A program made the position numbers and the translations under genes. 64,000 bases of DNA, from contig RECQ01000054.1 in NCBI GenBank assembly GCA_007693965.1, positions 86,994-150,993 on the forward strand, written 5' to 3'. Position 1 is the first letter of the stretch. Each line of letters starts with the position of its first letter. Source of the DNA: Phycisphaeraceae bacterium. Its GTDB lineage: Bacteria > Planctomycetota > Phycisphaerae > Phycisphaerales > UBA1924. The notes below the pieces were generated by a model. The model searched no databases, was not told the DNA's origin, and saw nothing but the letters and a program-made list of their open reading frames with translations. Shown in pieces: positions 42,354-50,800 of this stretch.

Positions 42354-42920
42354 TCAGACCTCCATGATCTCGTTCGACTTGTCCTGCGTCAGCTTCTCCG
42401 CCTCCGTCTCGTGCTTCTTGAGCAGATCCTGGATCTCGGACTTGAGCGTCTCGATCTCGTCTTCGGGATAGGTCGTCCCCGGCTGCTTGTTGAGCTGGTC
42501 GGCCTGCTTGTTGGCGTCGCGCCGCACGTTGCGAATGGCGACCTTGGTGTCCTCGGCGACCTTCTTGGCGTGCCCGACGAGTTGCTTGCGCCGATCGGTT
42601 GAGAGGGCGGGGATGGGGATGCGGATCTGCTTGCCGTCGACCTGCGGGTTCAGGCCGAGATCCGAGGCCTCGATCGCCTTGCGGATCTCGCCGAGCGAGC
42701 CGATGTCGAAGGGCTTGATGAGAATCTGCGTCGCCTCGGGGACGCTGATGGAGGCGAGCGATTTCAGGTCGGTGGGTGAGCCGTAGTAATCGACCTTGAT
42801 GTAGTCGACAAGCGCTGTGGAGGCGCGTCCGGTGCGGATGCCGCGGAGTTCGCTCTTAAGGTGGTCGAGCGCCTTGTCCATGCGATCGGCGGCGTCACTG
42901 AGGATTGAGTCGGGGGTCAT
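42354..42920 (-). CDS. frr: Ribosome recycling factor
   Basis: 188 residues from ATG 42918-42920; GGAG about 9 nt upstream, -10-like TATCAT at 42989-42984. Splits post-termination ribosomes with EF-G. Typical signatures: KALDHLKSELRGIRTGRAS, DYYGSPTDLKSLASISVPEA, IPIPALSTDRRKQLVGHAKK and the second helix of the three-helix bundle VAIRNVRRDANKQ. Length normal. Upstream, the S8/metalloprotease gene ends on the same strand after a strong terminator, so frr is expressed on its own. Confidence 0.97.
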   Translation of the reverse strand: MTPDSILSDAADRMDKALDHLKSELRGIRTGRASTALVDYIKVDYYGSPTDLKSLASISVPEATQILIKPFDIGSLGEIRKAIEASDLGLNPQVDGKQIRIPIPALSTDRRKQLVGHAKKVAEDTKVAIRNVRRDANKQADQLNKQPGTTYPEDEIETLKSEIQDLLKKHETEAEKLTQDKSNEIMEV

Positions 42921-42998
42921 GGCGTTGTTGCTCCGGTCGTTCTCGGCCCCGCGTCGTTCGACAGGACGGGCGCGAGGCGTCAGATGATACAGAAACAT

Positions 42999-43040
42999 GG
43001 CGGCTCGGGAGGCGGCTCAGGAGGCGGCTCAGGAGGCGGC
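42999..43040. repeat. 12-bp tandem repeat
   Basis: Three and a half copies of GGCGGCTCAGGA (first copy with one change) followed by a G-run. It lies in the spacer between the protease terminator and the frr promoter. Confidence 0.85.
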
Positions 43041-43055
43041 GGGGGGGAGGCGCAG

Positions 43056-43085
43056 AAAAAACGCCGGGGCTCTCGCGCCCGGCGT
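43056..43085 (-). terminator. Rho-independent terminator of the large protease gene
   Basis: Perfect 8-bp stem ACGCCGGG/CCCGGCGT (43061-43068 with 43078-43085), 9-nt loop, followed on the minus strand by six T residues (43061-43056). It lies 60 bp past the stop of the protease gene. Confidence 0.85.
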
Positions 43086-43145
43086 GTGAAGAGGCGTGGT
43101 GGATGTCTCCGGGAGTATGGAATCGCCCGGCGGCAGCGCAGGAGC

Positions 43146-46100
43146 TCAGCGGGTTTTCCCAAAGTTGCCGAGCAGGACACTGAGGTCAGCGCTTCCGACT
43201 CGACCGTCCCCGGTAAGATCGAATCTGCGATCGTCGCTGCCGAAATGAGATACAAGTAGGGCCAGGTCGCGGGAGTCCACGACGCCGTCGCCGTTCAGGT
43301 CGCCGGGAATGATCGTCTCAGGATTGTCCGTGAGAAACTCGCCTGATGTCTGCGCAAGATCGATATACCAAGCGAGTCCGTACTCCAGTTGAGCTTCGGG
43401 AACACGATCGTATCCGGGGCGAGGCTCAGACTCCTGGAAGCCGAGGAAGAATCCGCCATAGTCAAACTGTACGCGGTCCCACTCGATGCGTAAAACATAG
43501 TTCCCGAATGGCAAATTGTTGGCTACGATATGTTGCACAGTGCGCCAGCGTTGCCCCCCGTCATCTGAGCGCAAACCTTCAGAGATAGAATGAAGATCAT
43601 TGCCGGCCCCGTCGAACTCTCTTCGGATGAGGGAGAGATTCAGGTTCTGGTGCGCAAACTCGATGGACAGTTCGTCTGCATCAACATGCTCCGGGAAAAT
43701 GCCCTGCCCGCTGCCGCTCTCTCGAAAACGAATAACAGGCACGAGCCCAGCCTGAGGCGTCCCTACGCCGGGGCCGGGCTGGGGAGGATCCTGGAAGAAA
43801 TCGATATCCCAGCCAATGAGTCCCATTGCAAGCATGTCAGAAGTCTTGGGATACCCCTCACTGTACGATGAGGGCGGACCCACAGTGGGATCCATGACGC
43901 CAATCACCTCGAACAGATTGAGCAGCACGTCGTCCTTCCAGTGACTCGACTGGCGGCCATCGCCGTTGAAGTTGCCGGTTGAGAAGCGGAAGGTTTCGTC
44001 GATCCCAGGAATGAGGTCGACTGTGTCGAGCGCGGCTTCAACGCCCGGCCGGAATTCACGAGGCAGCATCATGAACTCTGCAGGAGAGGCAGGATTGTTC
44101 TCAGCGCCTCCGATTCCAAAGCGGAATAGATCGAGCACTGTCGGCGGGAACATCGTGGGAGGAGGCTCATTCGGGGATGCAGATTGACTGCGATCGACAT
44201 TGCTCACAAAGCCGAGCATGTGCCCGAGTTCATGCACCATCACATAGACCAGGTCGATTGTTCCCGGGGTGATGCCGCTGTCTGGATTTGTATCGAACTC
44301 AATGTTGGGATTGAACACGATCACGGAGTCAATGCCATCGTCCACTGGGAAACCGAGTGTGCGCGCGAGCGGGCGTGTGATGGATATTCCACCGAAGTCA
44401 TCACTCGTGAGCACCAGCGGCACGGGAGGATCATCAGGGTCCATCGCCGGCATGGTGCCTGTCGTGATGAAGGAAATACTGTCCATGGGCAGATTGTCGA
44501 TGACATCCTGCTCCATCATCCCCGCCTTCGCGACAAGAGCCTGTCGCACGTCTTCGTACTCAAATCCGTTCGTGAGCGTTGACGCTGCAGCGACGAAATT
44601 GCCGCCTGATTGATCGAAGTTTACGAAGACCTGGATTGTGATCGGGTCTTCGATGATCGACTCCCAAATCTGGGCGGCGACTTCGAGTGCGGCGACAAAC
44701 GGAGGATCATTTTCCACCGTTGACGAGATGACGTACTGAATGTCCAGCCCTGTGCCTCTCGTGTTGTAGGCGTTCGCCAGTGTCAGTTCGTCGCCGTGCA
44801 TCTGGTCCAGCGCATTGTCCAGCATGCGTTCGATTTGTTCCACGTCGACTTTTTCGCCATCGCGCGTTGTCAGTGATTCGAGATTGAAGCCGCAGGCGCA
44901 GTCGCCATGCGAGGGCGTGATTCGTCGATCCCAGTATTCAAAGACCGGCTTGGCGTTTCTTACTCGTTCCGGCGCGTCGGGATTCGCGGGAAGGGATCGA
45001 GCGTTTCTCGCATCTGCGGTCAGGAACTGCGATGGAACGACAAGCTCGGGGTCAATCAACGCGAGCGGAGCAGCGAAATCGGGGAGATTCCACCGTTCTT
45101 GTCGATGCCAGCAAAGCGTCGCAGTCAGTGCGCTGCCTGAGGGGATGACGCCGATTGGTATCTCTATAGTTCCGAAGCCGACTCGTCCATGATCCCAGCC
45201 GGAGCGGAATGGAAAGCCCGTCGGCGGTTCCGGAGTCTCCGGGCGTTCAAAGAGCGGTGGACGGGGGAAGCTTGGGATCGAAGTCGGAGGCAGCGTAGGG
45301 CCTGTGAATGAATCATCTCCCAGATCAGGCGGAGGCGGTGGGACCAGTCCGCCCCCCTGGGCTACATATCCTGTGATCTCTCCAAGCTCTACCCAAGGTG
45401 CGCCAGGCAGGAATGGGATCTCGACATCTCGCCCCCAACCCGAACGCGACCGTCGAAACAGTTCACGCTGAATCTCATCCATGAACGGAGGCCTGGCGAT
45501 TTCTTGAAACGTAGTGAATGGTATTTCCGGATTGGTGCCGAAAGTGGGCACTGAGTGCGCCCCATCTTCATCGAGGGTAAATCCTTCGAGTGTGTTTTCT
45601 CCGTCAAACCTTGGATCGTCGGGCTCCACGAAATCCTTAACCGTAGCTCGTGCAAACTGGTTCCATAACCGTCGAAGATCCAGTTGGCCTGCGCCCTCGC
45701 GTTCATCCAAAGCGGCCTGTGTCACGAACGCCTGCCGCTCATCGTCGAACATGTTCTGATTGTTGAAGGAGATCTTGCTTGCCGAATTGAGGAGCACGGC
45801 CTTGGTCACGAGCGAAGAGGGCTTCCCGTTGTGCCAAAGGTTGTCGCGGATTCCCACATCGTGCACAAGAGCAGCGGCGCCGGCGACGATCGCGCTGGAA
45901 AAACTCGTGCCGAACCAGAAATCCGAGAACGCCGTCGGCGAAGGAGCATTCACGGGATTGTTCTGACTGCCTGCGAGCCTGAGCAAGGTGCCGGGAGCGA
46001 CAATGTCTACGCCATGACGATCCTGGAAGAAGACTTCGCTCTCAACATCGGGCAGTGAGGGATCGATCATGATGAGGTCGTCTGGAATCAGGTTCGGCGC

Positions 46101-46970
46101 GGCTGCGACAACCCAGTTCGCGGTCGGCGATGGACCACCACTCGAACTGCCAACGACAGCGGTGAAAACTTGATTGGTGCGACCGACTGCAATCGTGTTG
46201 AAGGCTGCGCCGGGAGAACGCATCGATCCTTCCGGCGGCATCAGGTTCGCGAGGAAGGGGTCTTCGTTCTGATTTCCGGCGGGAGCGACGAGGGTGGCGC
46301 CTGTCATGTAAGCGACTGCGTTGGCGATACGGTCAAACTGATTCTCGCCGGCCCTGGCGGCGTTTCCGCCGACGGAGAAACTGCTGTTTACGACCGTGGC
46401 GACAGTGTAAGGCGGAATCCCAAGCGCATCCGCAACTGAGTCTGCGACTTCTTGATCGGTCAGCGCGAACATTGCAAACGAGGTCGAGGTCGGCGTGGCG
46501 CCGGTGAATACGCCTGAAATCGGATTGATGCCGGTCGCGATAGCGCCGGAGATCAGGCGGGCTTCAGGGGCAAAACCCCTCACAGACCCGTTGCCAACCA
46601 GCGCGCTGGCGACAGCGGTTGCATGAGTGCTATTCCAGTTCCGGCCGGGCACAGGTTTGCCGAACGGAGTTTCAGGCTGGATCACGATGCCCGACAGATT
46701 GCCTGACTGGTTAAACGGCCAGGAGAGCTGGATGTCGATCTGGCCATCATAGGTGATGTGGTTCGGCAGCGGATGCCCAGGCTCGACCATTGCTATGACG
46801 ACGTTGCTTCCAACGGCGCCTTCATTGTTCCAGCGTCCCCATCCCAGGAATGATCGGGCTTCATTGATCGCCATCGCCGGCGTCGCGGCGACGGTCAATG
46901 TGAATGCGGCGCCGGCCGCCAGCGAGAACTTGCCGGCCCTGCCGAAAGGTCGATTAAAACTGCTGCTCAT
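43146..46970 (-). CDS. Secreted fusion: subtilisin-like domain, zinc metalloprotease domain, dockerin-like tail
   Basis: 1274 residues from ATG 46968-46970; a GTG 36 bp upstream is the alternative. Signal peptide to about residue 34 (TPAMA|INE). Domain 1 (about 40-430) is S8-like: VVIAMVEPGHP where the catalytic Asp would be (E63), H116 in STHATAVASALVG, oxyanion Asn in VAPAGN, nucleophile S356 in GTSFSSAIVAGAAAL. A beta-rich middle (about 500-720) follows. Domain 2 (about 770-1110) resembles the NF038122-type metalloprotease family, with zinc motif HELGHMLGF (H913, E914, H917). The last 55 residues (PGDLNGDGVVD, DLTGDGRVG) form two Ca-binding dockerin-like repeats. Base composition is visibly less GC-rich than neighbouring genes. 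A -10-like TAGGAT is at 47077-47072. Confidence 0.9.
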   Translation of the reverse strand: MSSSFNRPFGRAGKFSLAAGAAFTLTVAATPAMAINEARSFLGWGRWNNEGAVGSNVVIAMVEPGHPLPNHITYDGQIDIQLSWPFNQSGNLSGIVIQPETPFGKPVPGRNWNSTHATAVASALVGNGSVRGFAPEARLISGAIATGINPISGVFTGATPTSTSFAMFALTDQEVADSVADALGIPPYTVATVVNSSFSVGGNAARAGENQFDRIANAVAYMTGATLVAPAGNQNEDPFLANLMPPEGSMRSPGAAFNTIAVGRTNQVFTAVVGSSSGGPSPTANWVVAAAPNLIPDDLIMIDPSLPDVESEVFFQDRHGVDIVAPGTLLRLAGSQNNPVNAPSPTAFSDFWFGTSFSSAIVAGAAALVHDVGIRDNLWHNGKPSSLVTKAVLLNSASKISFNNQNMFDDERQAFVTQAALDEREGAGQLDLRRLWNQFARATVKDFVEPDDPRFDGENTLEGFTLDEDGAHSVPTFGTNPEIPFTTFQEIARPPFMDEIQRELFRRSRSGWGRDVEIPFLPGAPWVELGEITGYVAQGGGLVPPPPPDLGDDSFTGPTLPPTSIPSFPRPPLFERPETPEPPTGFPFRSGWDHGRVGFGTIEIPIGVIPSGSALTATLCWHRQERWNLPDFAAPLALIDPELVVPSQFLTADARNARSLPANPDAPERVRNAKPVFEYWDRRITPSHGDCACGFNLESLTTRDGEKVDVEQIERMLDNALDQMHGDELTLANAYNTRGTGLDIQYVISSTVENDPPFVAALEVAAQIWESIIEDPITIQVFVNFDQSGGNFVAAASTLTNGFEYEDVRQALVAKAGMMEQDVIDNLPMDSISFITTGTMPAMDPDDPPVPLVLTSDDFGGISITRPLARTLGFPVDDGIDSVIVFNPNIEFDTNPDSGITPGTIDLVYVMVHELGHMLGFVSNVDRSQSASPNEPPPTMFPPTVLDLFRFGIGGAENNPASPAEFMMLPREFRPGVEAALDTVDLIPGIDETFRFSTGNFNGDGRQSSHWKDDVLLNLFEVIGVMDPTVGPPSSYSEGYPKTSDMLAMGLIGWDIDFFQDPPQPGPGVGTPQAGLVPVIRFRESGSGQGIFPEHVDADELSIEFAHQNLNLSLIRREFDGAGNDLHSISEGLRSDDGGQRWRTVQHIVANNLPFGNYVLRIEWDRVQFDYGGFFLGFQESEPRPGYDRVPEAQLEYGLAWYIDLAQTSGEFLTDNPETIIPGDLNGDGVVDSRDLALLVSHFGSDDRRFDLTGDGRVGSADLSVLLGNFGKTR

Positions 46971-47280
46971 CACTGGCGAATCTCCATGCTCTGCTGAGCG
47001 ATCCACGGCCTGCGCGTCGGGTCGTTCCCGGATGCGCGCTTCGCCGAATCCCGGTCATTGTCCAGCGGTGCATCCTACCTGATTCTCGAACCCTGCTGGG
47101 GCTTCAGATCGCCACTTCAGCGGGAGGCGTGCGATCTTCCTGTGTGCGAGCGTCAAGCGGTGTGCCCCTGGCCCTCCGGACGGGATGACGGCGTACAGAC
47201 ATCCTATTCGTGCCAGACCGCCTGGATGTTCCGCCTTCCCGACACCCATGATTGTTTCCTGGCGCCGCACTGCGGCGATG
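46971..47280. other. Spacer upstream of the large protease gene
   Basis: 310 bp with no credible gene. It holds the probable -10 TAGGAT on the minus strand (47077-47072) and a leader of about 95 nt for the protease. Short open frames on both strands lack homology and ribosome-binding sites. Confidence 0.45.
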
Positions 47281-48138
47281 TCACACACCCTGCCGGTCTA
47301 GGATGCGGCGCACCGCATCCACATATCCGCCTCCGAAGAGCCTGACATGCACCAGCAGCGGGTAGAGGTTGTAGAGGTCGCGGCGATGTTCGAAGAATCC
47401 GGGTTGTATGCCCCGAATTTTCTGGTAGCGATCGAAGAAGTCGCCTCCGAAGGTGTCGAAGAGCGTGATGAAGGCCAGTTCGACTTCAGGATGGGCGTAG
47501 TAGATCGCAGGGTCGAGGAAGGCGGTGATGCGGCCGCCGTCGGCGAGGACGTTGGTGGTCCAGACGTCGCCGTGGATGAGGCCGGGGCGTTCGGGCGGCT
47601 CGAGGAGCTGGTCCAGCCGATCGACAAGACGGGCGATGCGGCCGCGGGCGCCGGCGTCCAGCCGCCCGGCCCGCACCGCCTCGTCGGCCATGTGAAGCAG
47701 GCGGCTGTGGCCGAAGAACTCGATCCAGGAGTCGGTCCAGGGATTGGGCTGTGGGAGGCCGCCGATGAGCGTGTCGGTGTCGAAGCCGAAGCGGGGGGAC
47801 TCGACGGCGTGGAGGTCGGCGAGCAGCTCGGCGGCGTGACGCTGGGCGTTCGTGTCGAAACGGCTGGCGCCGGCGATGAAATCGATCACCAGCAGGTCGT
47901 CAGACGCGTGATGAACGGCGGGAACGGGCAGACCGGTGCGCTCCGCGAGGTACGAAAGCATCGCGCCTTCGATGGAGAGGCGGGCGCCGGCATCGGCGCC
48001 GATCTTGACGACGAGTCGCCGGCCGTCCGCCAGGTCGATGCGGCGGACCTCGCCGATGCAGCCGCCGGTGAGGGGGGCGGAGCGGACGGGCCGGACGCCG
48101 AGGATTCGCTCCAGTCTGTCTTCGAGTGAAGCTGGCAT
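47281..48138 (-). CDS. Fructosamine/ketosamine-3-kinase family protein
   Basis: 285 residues from ATG 48136-48138, leaderless-type promoter. Kinase-like fold: GGCIGEVRRIDLADGRRLVVKIG for nucleotide binding, catalytic loop LIHGDVWTTNVLA, and metal motif FLDPAIYYAHPEVELAF, all matching the fructosamine kinase family. Members phosphorylate ketosamines on glycated proteins or small molecules and thereby reverse glycation. The N-terminal 45 residues and the C-terminal RRDLYNLYPLLVHVRLFGGGY are typical. Divergent from speB with only 75 bp between the start codons. Confidence 0.93.
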   Translation of the reverse strand: MPASLEDRLERILGVRPVRSAPLTGGCIGEVRRIDLADGRRLVVKIGADAGARLSIEGAMLSYLAERTGLPVPAVHHASDDLLVIDFIAGASRFDTNAQRHAAELLADLHAVESPRFGFDTDTLIGGLPQPNPWTDSWIEFFGHSRLLHMADEAVRAGRLDAGARGRIARLVDRLDQLLEPPERPGLIHGDVWTTNVLADGGRITAFLDPAIYYAHPEVELAFITLFDTFGGDFFDRYQKIRGIQPGFFEHRRDLYNLYPLLVHVRLFGGGYVDAVRRILDRQGV

Positions 48139-48145
48139 GGGGAGA

Positions 48146-48206
48146 ACTGTACTGCCAGTCCCCGGGGCCATGCGTGAGTCAAAAGCCCCGCCGGTGTCGG
48201 TACAGT
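48146..48206. promoter_or_regulatory. Symmetric divergent leaderless promoters
   Basis: TACAGT on the minus strand (48151-48146) ends 7 nt before ATG 48138, and TACAGT on the plus strand (48201-48206) ends 7 nt before ATG 48214. The same hexamer and same spacing serve both genes, and neither has a Shine-Dalgarno. Confidence 0.6.
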
Positions 48207-48213
48207 GTGCCCC

Positions 48214-49197
48214 ATGGCCACACGACGAACCGTCACTGCGGAGACCCGGGTGCAGCCCCGGTTCTGCGGCATCTCCACCTTCTGCCGCTACCCCCAGATC
48301 TGCCACGTCGATCCGGAGAACGAGCCGGTGGACTGGGCGATCTACGGCGTGCCCTTTGACGGGGCCGTGACATACCGACCGGGGACGCGATTCGGGCCGC
48401 GGGCGATCCGCGATGCCTCGCAATACGTCAAGCCCTACCACCTCGAACACGCCGTGATGGTGACCGAGCTGCTCAGCCTCGCCGATGCGGGCGATGCGCC
48501 GGTGGCGCCCTATTCCTGTGAAAAGAACACCGAGCTGGCCTGCGAGTACGCCCTGAAGCTCGGCGACCCGGCACACACGAAGCTCTTCGCGGTCGGAGGC
48601 GACCACTCGATCGCGCTGGCGAACATCCGGGCCACGCACAAGCGGTTCGGCGCTCCAGCCGGCGGCATGGCGATGATTCACTTCGACGCCCACATCGACA
48701 CCGTCGACGAGATCTGGGGCGAGAAGTTCAACCACGGCTCGGTCTTCCGCCGCGCCATCGAGGAGGGGCTGATCGATCCCAAGCGCATGCTGACCATCGG
48801 CCTGCGCGGCCCGATCAACAAGGCGGACGACTTTCAGTACGCCCTCGATCATGGCGTGACCATCGTCACCTGCGACCAGCTCCGGCGCGAGGGAACGAAG
48901 CGCATCGACGACTTCCTCAAGCGCCTCGGCGACGACCCGGCCTACATGACCTTCGACATCGACTCCTTCGACCCCACCTTCGCCCCCGGCACCGGGACGC
49001 CCTGCCCGGGCGGCCTGACGATCCAGGAGGGCTTCGCTCTGCTCCGCTCGATGGCGGGGGTGCATCTGGTCGGCGCCGATCTGGTCGAGGTGCTGCCCGA
49101 TCTCGATCACGCGGGCGTGACGGCCCTGTTGGCGTCGCATGTGATGTTCGAGATTCTTGCGCTCGACGCGGTTCGGGTTTCGAAAGGTGTGAATTGA
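48214..49197 (+). CDS. speB: Agmatinase (ureohydrolase)
   Basis: 327 residues from ATG 48214 (a GTG three codons earlier overlaps the -10 element). Binuclear Mn ureohydrolase: YGVPFDGAVTYRPGTRFGPRAIR near the N-terminus, metal ligands in AVGGDHSIA, MIHFDAHIDT and FDIDSFDPTFAPGTGTP. Expected reaction: agmatine to putrescine and urea. Together with speA (585) and the DHS homologue (2681) this completes a putative route to homospermidine. Guanidinobutyrase or guanidinopropionase activity is possible, since this branch is not separable by motif alone. Confidence 0.9.
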   Translation: MATRRTVTAETRVQPRFCGISTFCRYPQICHVDPENEPVDWAIYGVPFDGAVTYRPGTRFGPRAIRDASQYVKPYHLEHAVMVTELLSLADAGDAPVAPYSCEKNTELACEYALKLGDPAHTKLFAVGGDHSIALANIRATHKRFGAPAGGMAMIHFDAHIDTVDEIWGEKFNHGSVFRRAIEEGLIDPKRMLTIGLRGPINKADDFQYALDHGVTIVTCDQLRREGTKRIDDFLKRLGDDPAYMTFDIDSFDPTFAPGTGTPCPGGLTIQEGFALLRSMAGVHLVGADLVEVLPDLDHAGVTALLASHVMFEILALDAVRVSKGVN

Positions 49198-49300
49198 ACC
49201 GGGGCCTGAGGAAATGAAAGCAGCGTCGGGCGATCCCGAATGAGTCGAGGTGGCAGGCGTCAGGCGCCGCGCTGCACGATGCGCGAAATGGAGCTCTCCG

Positions 49301-50125
49301 ATGAACACGAAACCGTTCCTTGTCAGTCTCTTCGTGCTTTTCGGCGTCCTCACGCTCGCGCTGCTGGCGCCGGCGGGATGCGCCATGGTCACCCATGAAG
49401 AGACGCGCGTCGTCGAAACCGACGCCGTGCCGCTCGGCGCACTCGTCGTCGACACGCGCAACGGCTCGATCAACGTGAGCAGGTCCGACGGCCCCGGCGC
49501 CGTCATCACGGCGCGCTTGAAGGCGAGGTCGCAGGAGCGTCTTGAACAGGTCGAGGTCGTCGCACATCGGCGCGACGACGGCGCGCTTCATGTGTACGTC
49601 GAGTGGCCCGATGGCAGGGCTCGCTCGGGCGAGGGGTGCAGCTTCGACATCTCCGTCCCGGACGCCGAAGGGCTGCAACTCACCACCTCGAACGGCTCCG
49701 TCGCGGCCCGCGGCTTCCGCGGCGAGTCGCGCCTTCGCACCAGCAATGGCTCCGTCAGCATCCGCGATCACGACGGCCCCGTCTCGCTGCGCACCAGCAA
49801 CGGGCGCATCACCGCGGAGGAAGTGTCAGGTCCGATCGAACTCCGCACCAGCAACGGCGGCGTGCGCGCCAGGCTCACCCCCGACAACCCCGGCCCCGTG
49901 AACGTGCGCAGCTCCAACGGAACGATCACGCTCGCGCTCGGCGCCGCCTTCGAGGGCGACCTTGAGTTGCGCACCAGCAACGGCAGGATCAGTCTGGATG
50001 ATGTCGAGGGGATGAACCTGCGCTCCGTCAGCCGGAGCGAGGTGCTGCTGCGCGCTGGAGACGGCGATGCGCATTCCGTCGTGCGCACCAGCAACGGATC
50101 TATCACGCTCTCGCAGTCGAAGTGA
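49301..50125 (+). CDS. DUF4097-type beta-repeat envelope protein
   Basis: 274 residues from ATG 49301, GGAG 8 nt upstream. A signal sequence ends LLAPAGCAM; the Cys could be lipidated, though Pro at -3 is not classic. The mature protein is a series of strand repeats built on (L)RTSNGS/RTSNGR/RSSNGT, six to eight times, about 20-25 residues apart, giving a right-handed beta-helix-like ladder as in DUF4097/DUF2807 proteins. These are common near regulators in many phyla but lack a known activity. It follows speB by about 100 bp and probably has a separate role. Confidence 0.86.
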   Translation: MNTKPFLVSLFVLFGVLTLALLAPAGCAMVTHEETRVVETDAVPLGALVVDTRNGSINVSRSDGPGAVITARLKARSQERLEQVEVVAHRRDDGALHVYVEWPDGRARSGEGCSFDISVPDAEGLQLTTSNGSVAARGFRGESRLRTSNGSVSIRDHDGPVSLRTSNGRITAEEVSGPIELRTSNGGVRARLTPDNPGPVNVRSSNGTITLALGAAFEGDLELRTSNGRISLDDVEGMNLRSVSRSEVLLRAGDGDAHSVVRTSNGSITLSQSK

Positions 50126-50147
50126 CCCGCCGCGTCGGCCCGGCTGT

Positions 50148-50729
50148 TTACGGCTGGCGCAGCGCCAGGATCAGCTCGACCTTGCCCACCTGCTCCTCGA
50201 GCCGCTGGGCGATCTCGACCGTGCCGAGTCCCTCGTCCGCCAGTTCGTGCACGCGCCGCGTCAGCGGGTCGGCGCCTTCGTGAAGCAGCGTCGTCGCCCG
50301 GTGGCCCTCCTCGTGGGCGCCCCCGTTGATCGAGCGCCGCCGCGGGTTCGGCCGTGCGGCGCCGGACGGACCGGAGGCCTCCTCCAGGCGGGCGAGGCGG
50401 TCGTCCGCCTCGGCAATCAGCTTCTCAAGACGGGCGGCCTTGTTGTCGAGGTGGGCGGCCAGTCGACGCGTCAACTCCTCGGCGTCGGCCATGACCGACT
50501 CGATGTGCGCGTTCGAGGTCGCCCGGCGCCGGACGCTTTCGATCCGTTCGCCCGGCGTCCTCTGGGATCGCTGGGCCCGGTCGACCATTTTTTTCCGAAG
50601 CGAGGTGAGGGCCCAGACGCACAGCAGCAGCACGCCGCCCCCGAGGAGCAGATCGGGGAGGAATCGGCTGTCCGAGCCGGTTTCCTGGGCGAGCGTGAGC
50701 AGCGGGATGGTGTTGAAAATCGCGTCCAT
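50148..50729 (-). CDS. Membrane-anchored coiled-coil protein with C-terminal HTH-like motif
   Basis: 193 residues from ATG 50727-50729. One membrane helix at about 24-44 (LPDLLLGGGVLLLCVWALTSL), a basic stretch, a charged coiled coil at about 72-118, a disordered Arg-rich linker, then VHELADEGLGTVEIAQRLEEQ and VGKVELILALRQ, the HTH-like ending found in DUF6115/DUF2802-type proteins. Such proteins are often encoded near flagellar or envelope genes, but none is here. A -10-like TACACT (50766-50761) lies upstream. Divergent from tilS. Confidence 0.8.
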   Translation of the reverse strand: MDAIFNTIPLLTLAQETGSDSRFLPDLLLGGGVLLLCVWALTSLRKKMVDRAQRSQRTPGERIESVRRRATSNAHIESVMADAEELTRRLAAHLDNKAARLEKLIAEADDRLARLEEASGPSGAARPNPRRRSINGGAHEEGHRATTLLHEGADPLTRRVHELADEGLGTVEIAQRLEEQVGKVELILALRQP

Positions 50730-50760
50730 GCGGTTGGTCGTGGTCTGGCGTCCCTCGCAG

Positions 50761-50794
50761 AGTGTACGAAACTGGCGTGGGCCATCGGTATCAT
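50761..50794. promoter_or_regulatory. Divergent promoters of the coiled-coil gene and tilS
   Basis: TACACT on the minus strand (50766-50761) with a leader of about 25 nt, and TATCAT on the plus strand (50789-50794) ending 6 nt before GTG 50801 of tilS, which would be leaderless. Confidence 0.5.
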
Positions 50795-50800
50795 CGGCCA

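Noticed and set aside
42999..43040. GGCGGCTCAGGA repeats as a coding Gly-Ser linker
   Set aside because: The plus-strand frame has no homology, and the repeats lie in an intergenic region between a terminator and a promoter.
47007..47345. Small open frames on both strands between the protease and the kinase genes
   Set aside because: No ribosome-binding site, no recognisable domain and composition unlike the neighbouring genes.
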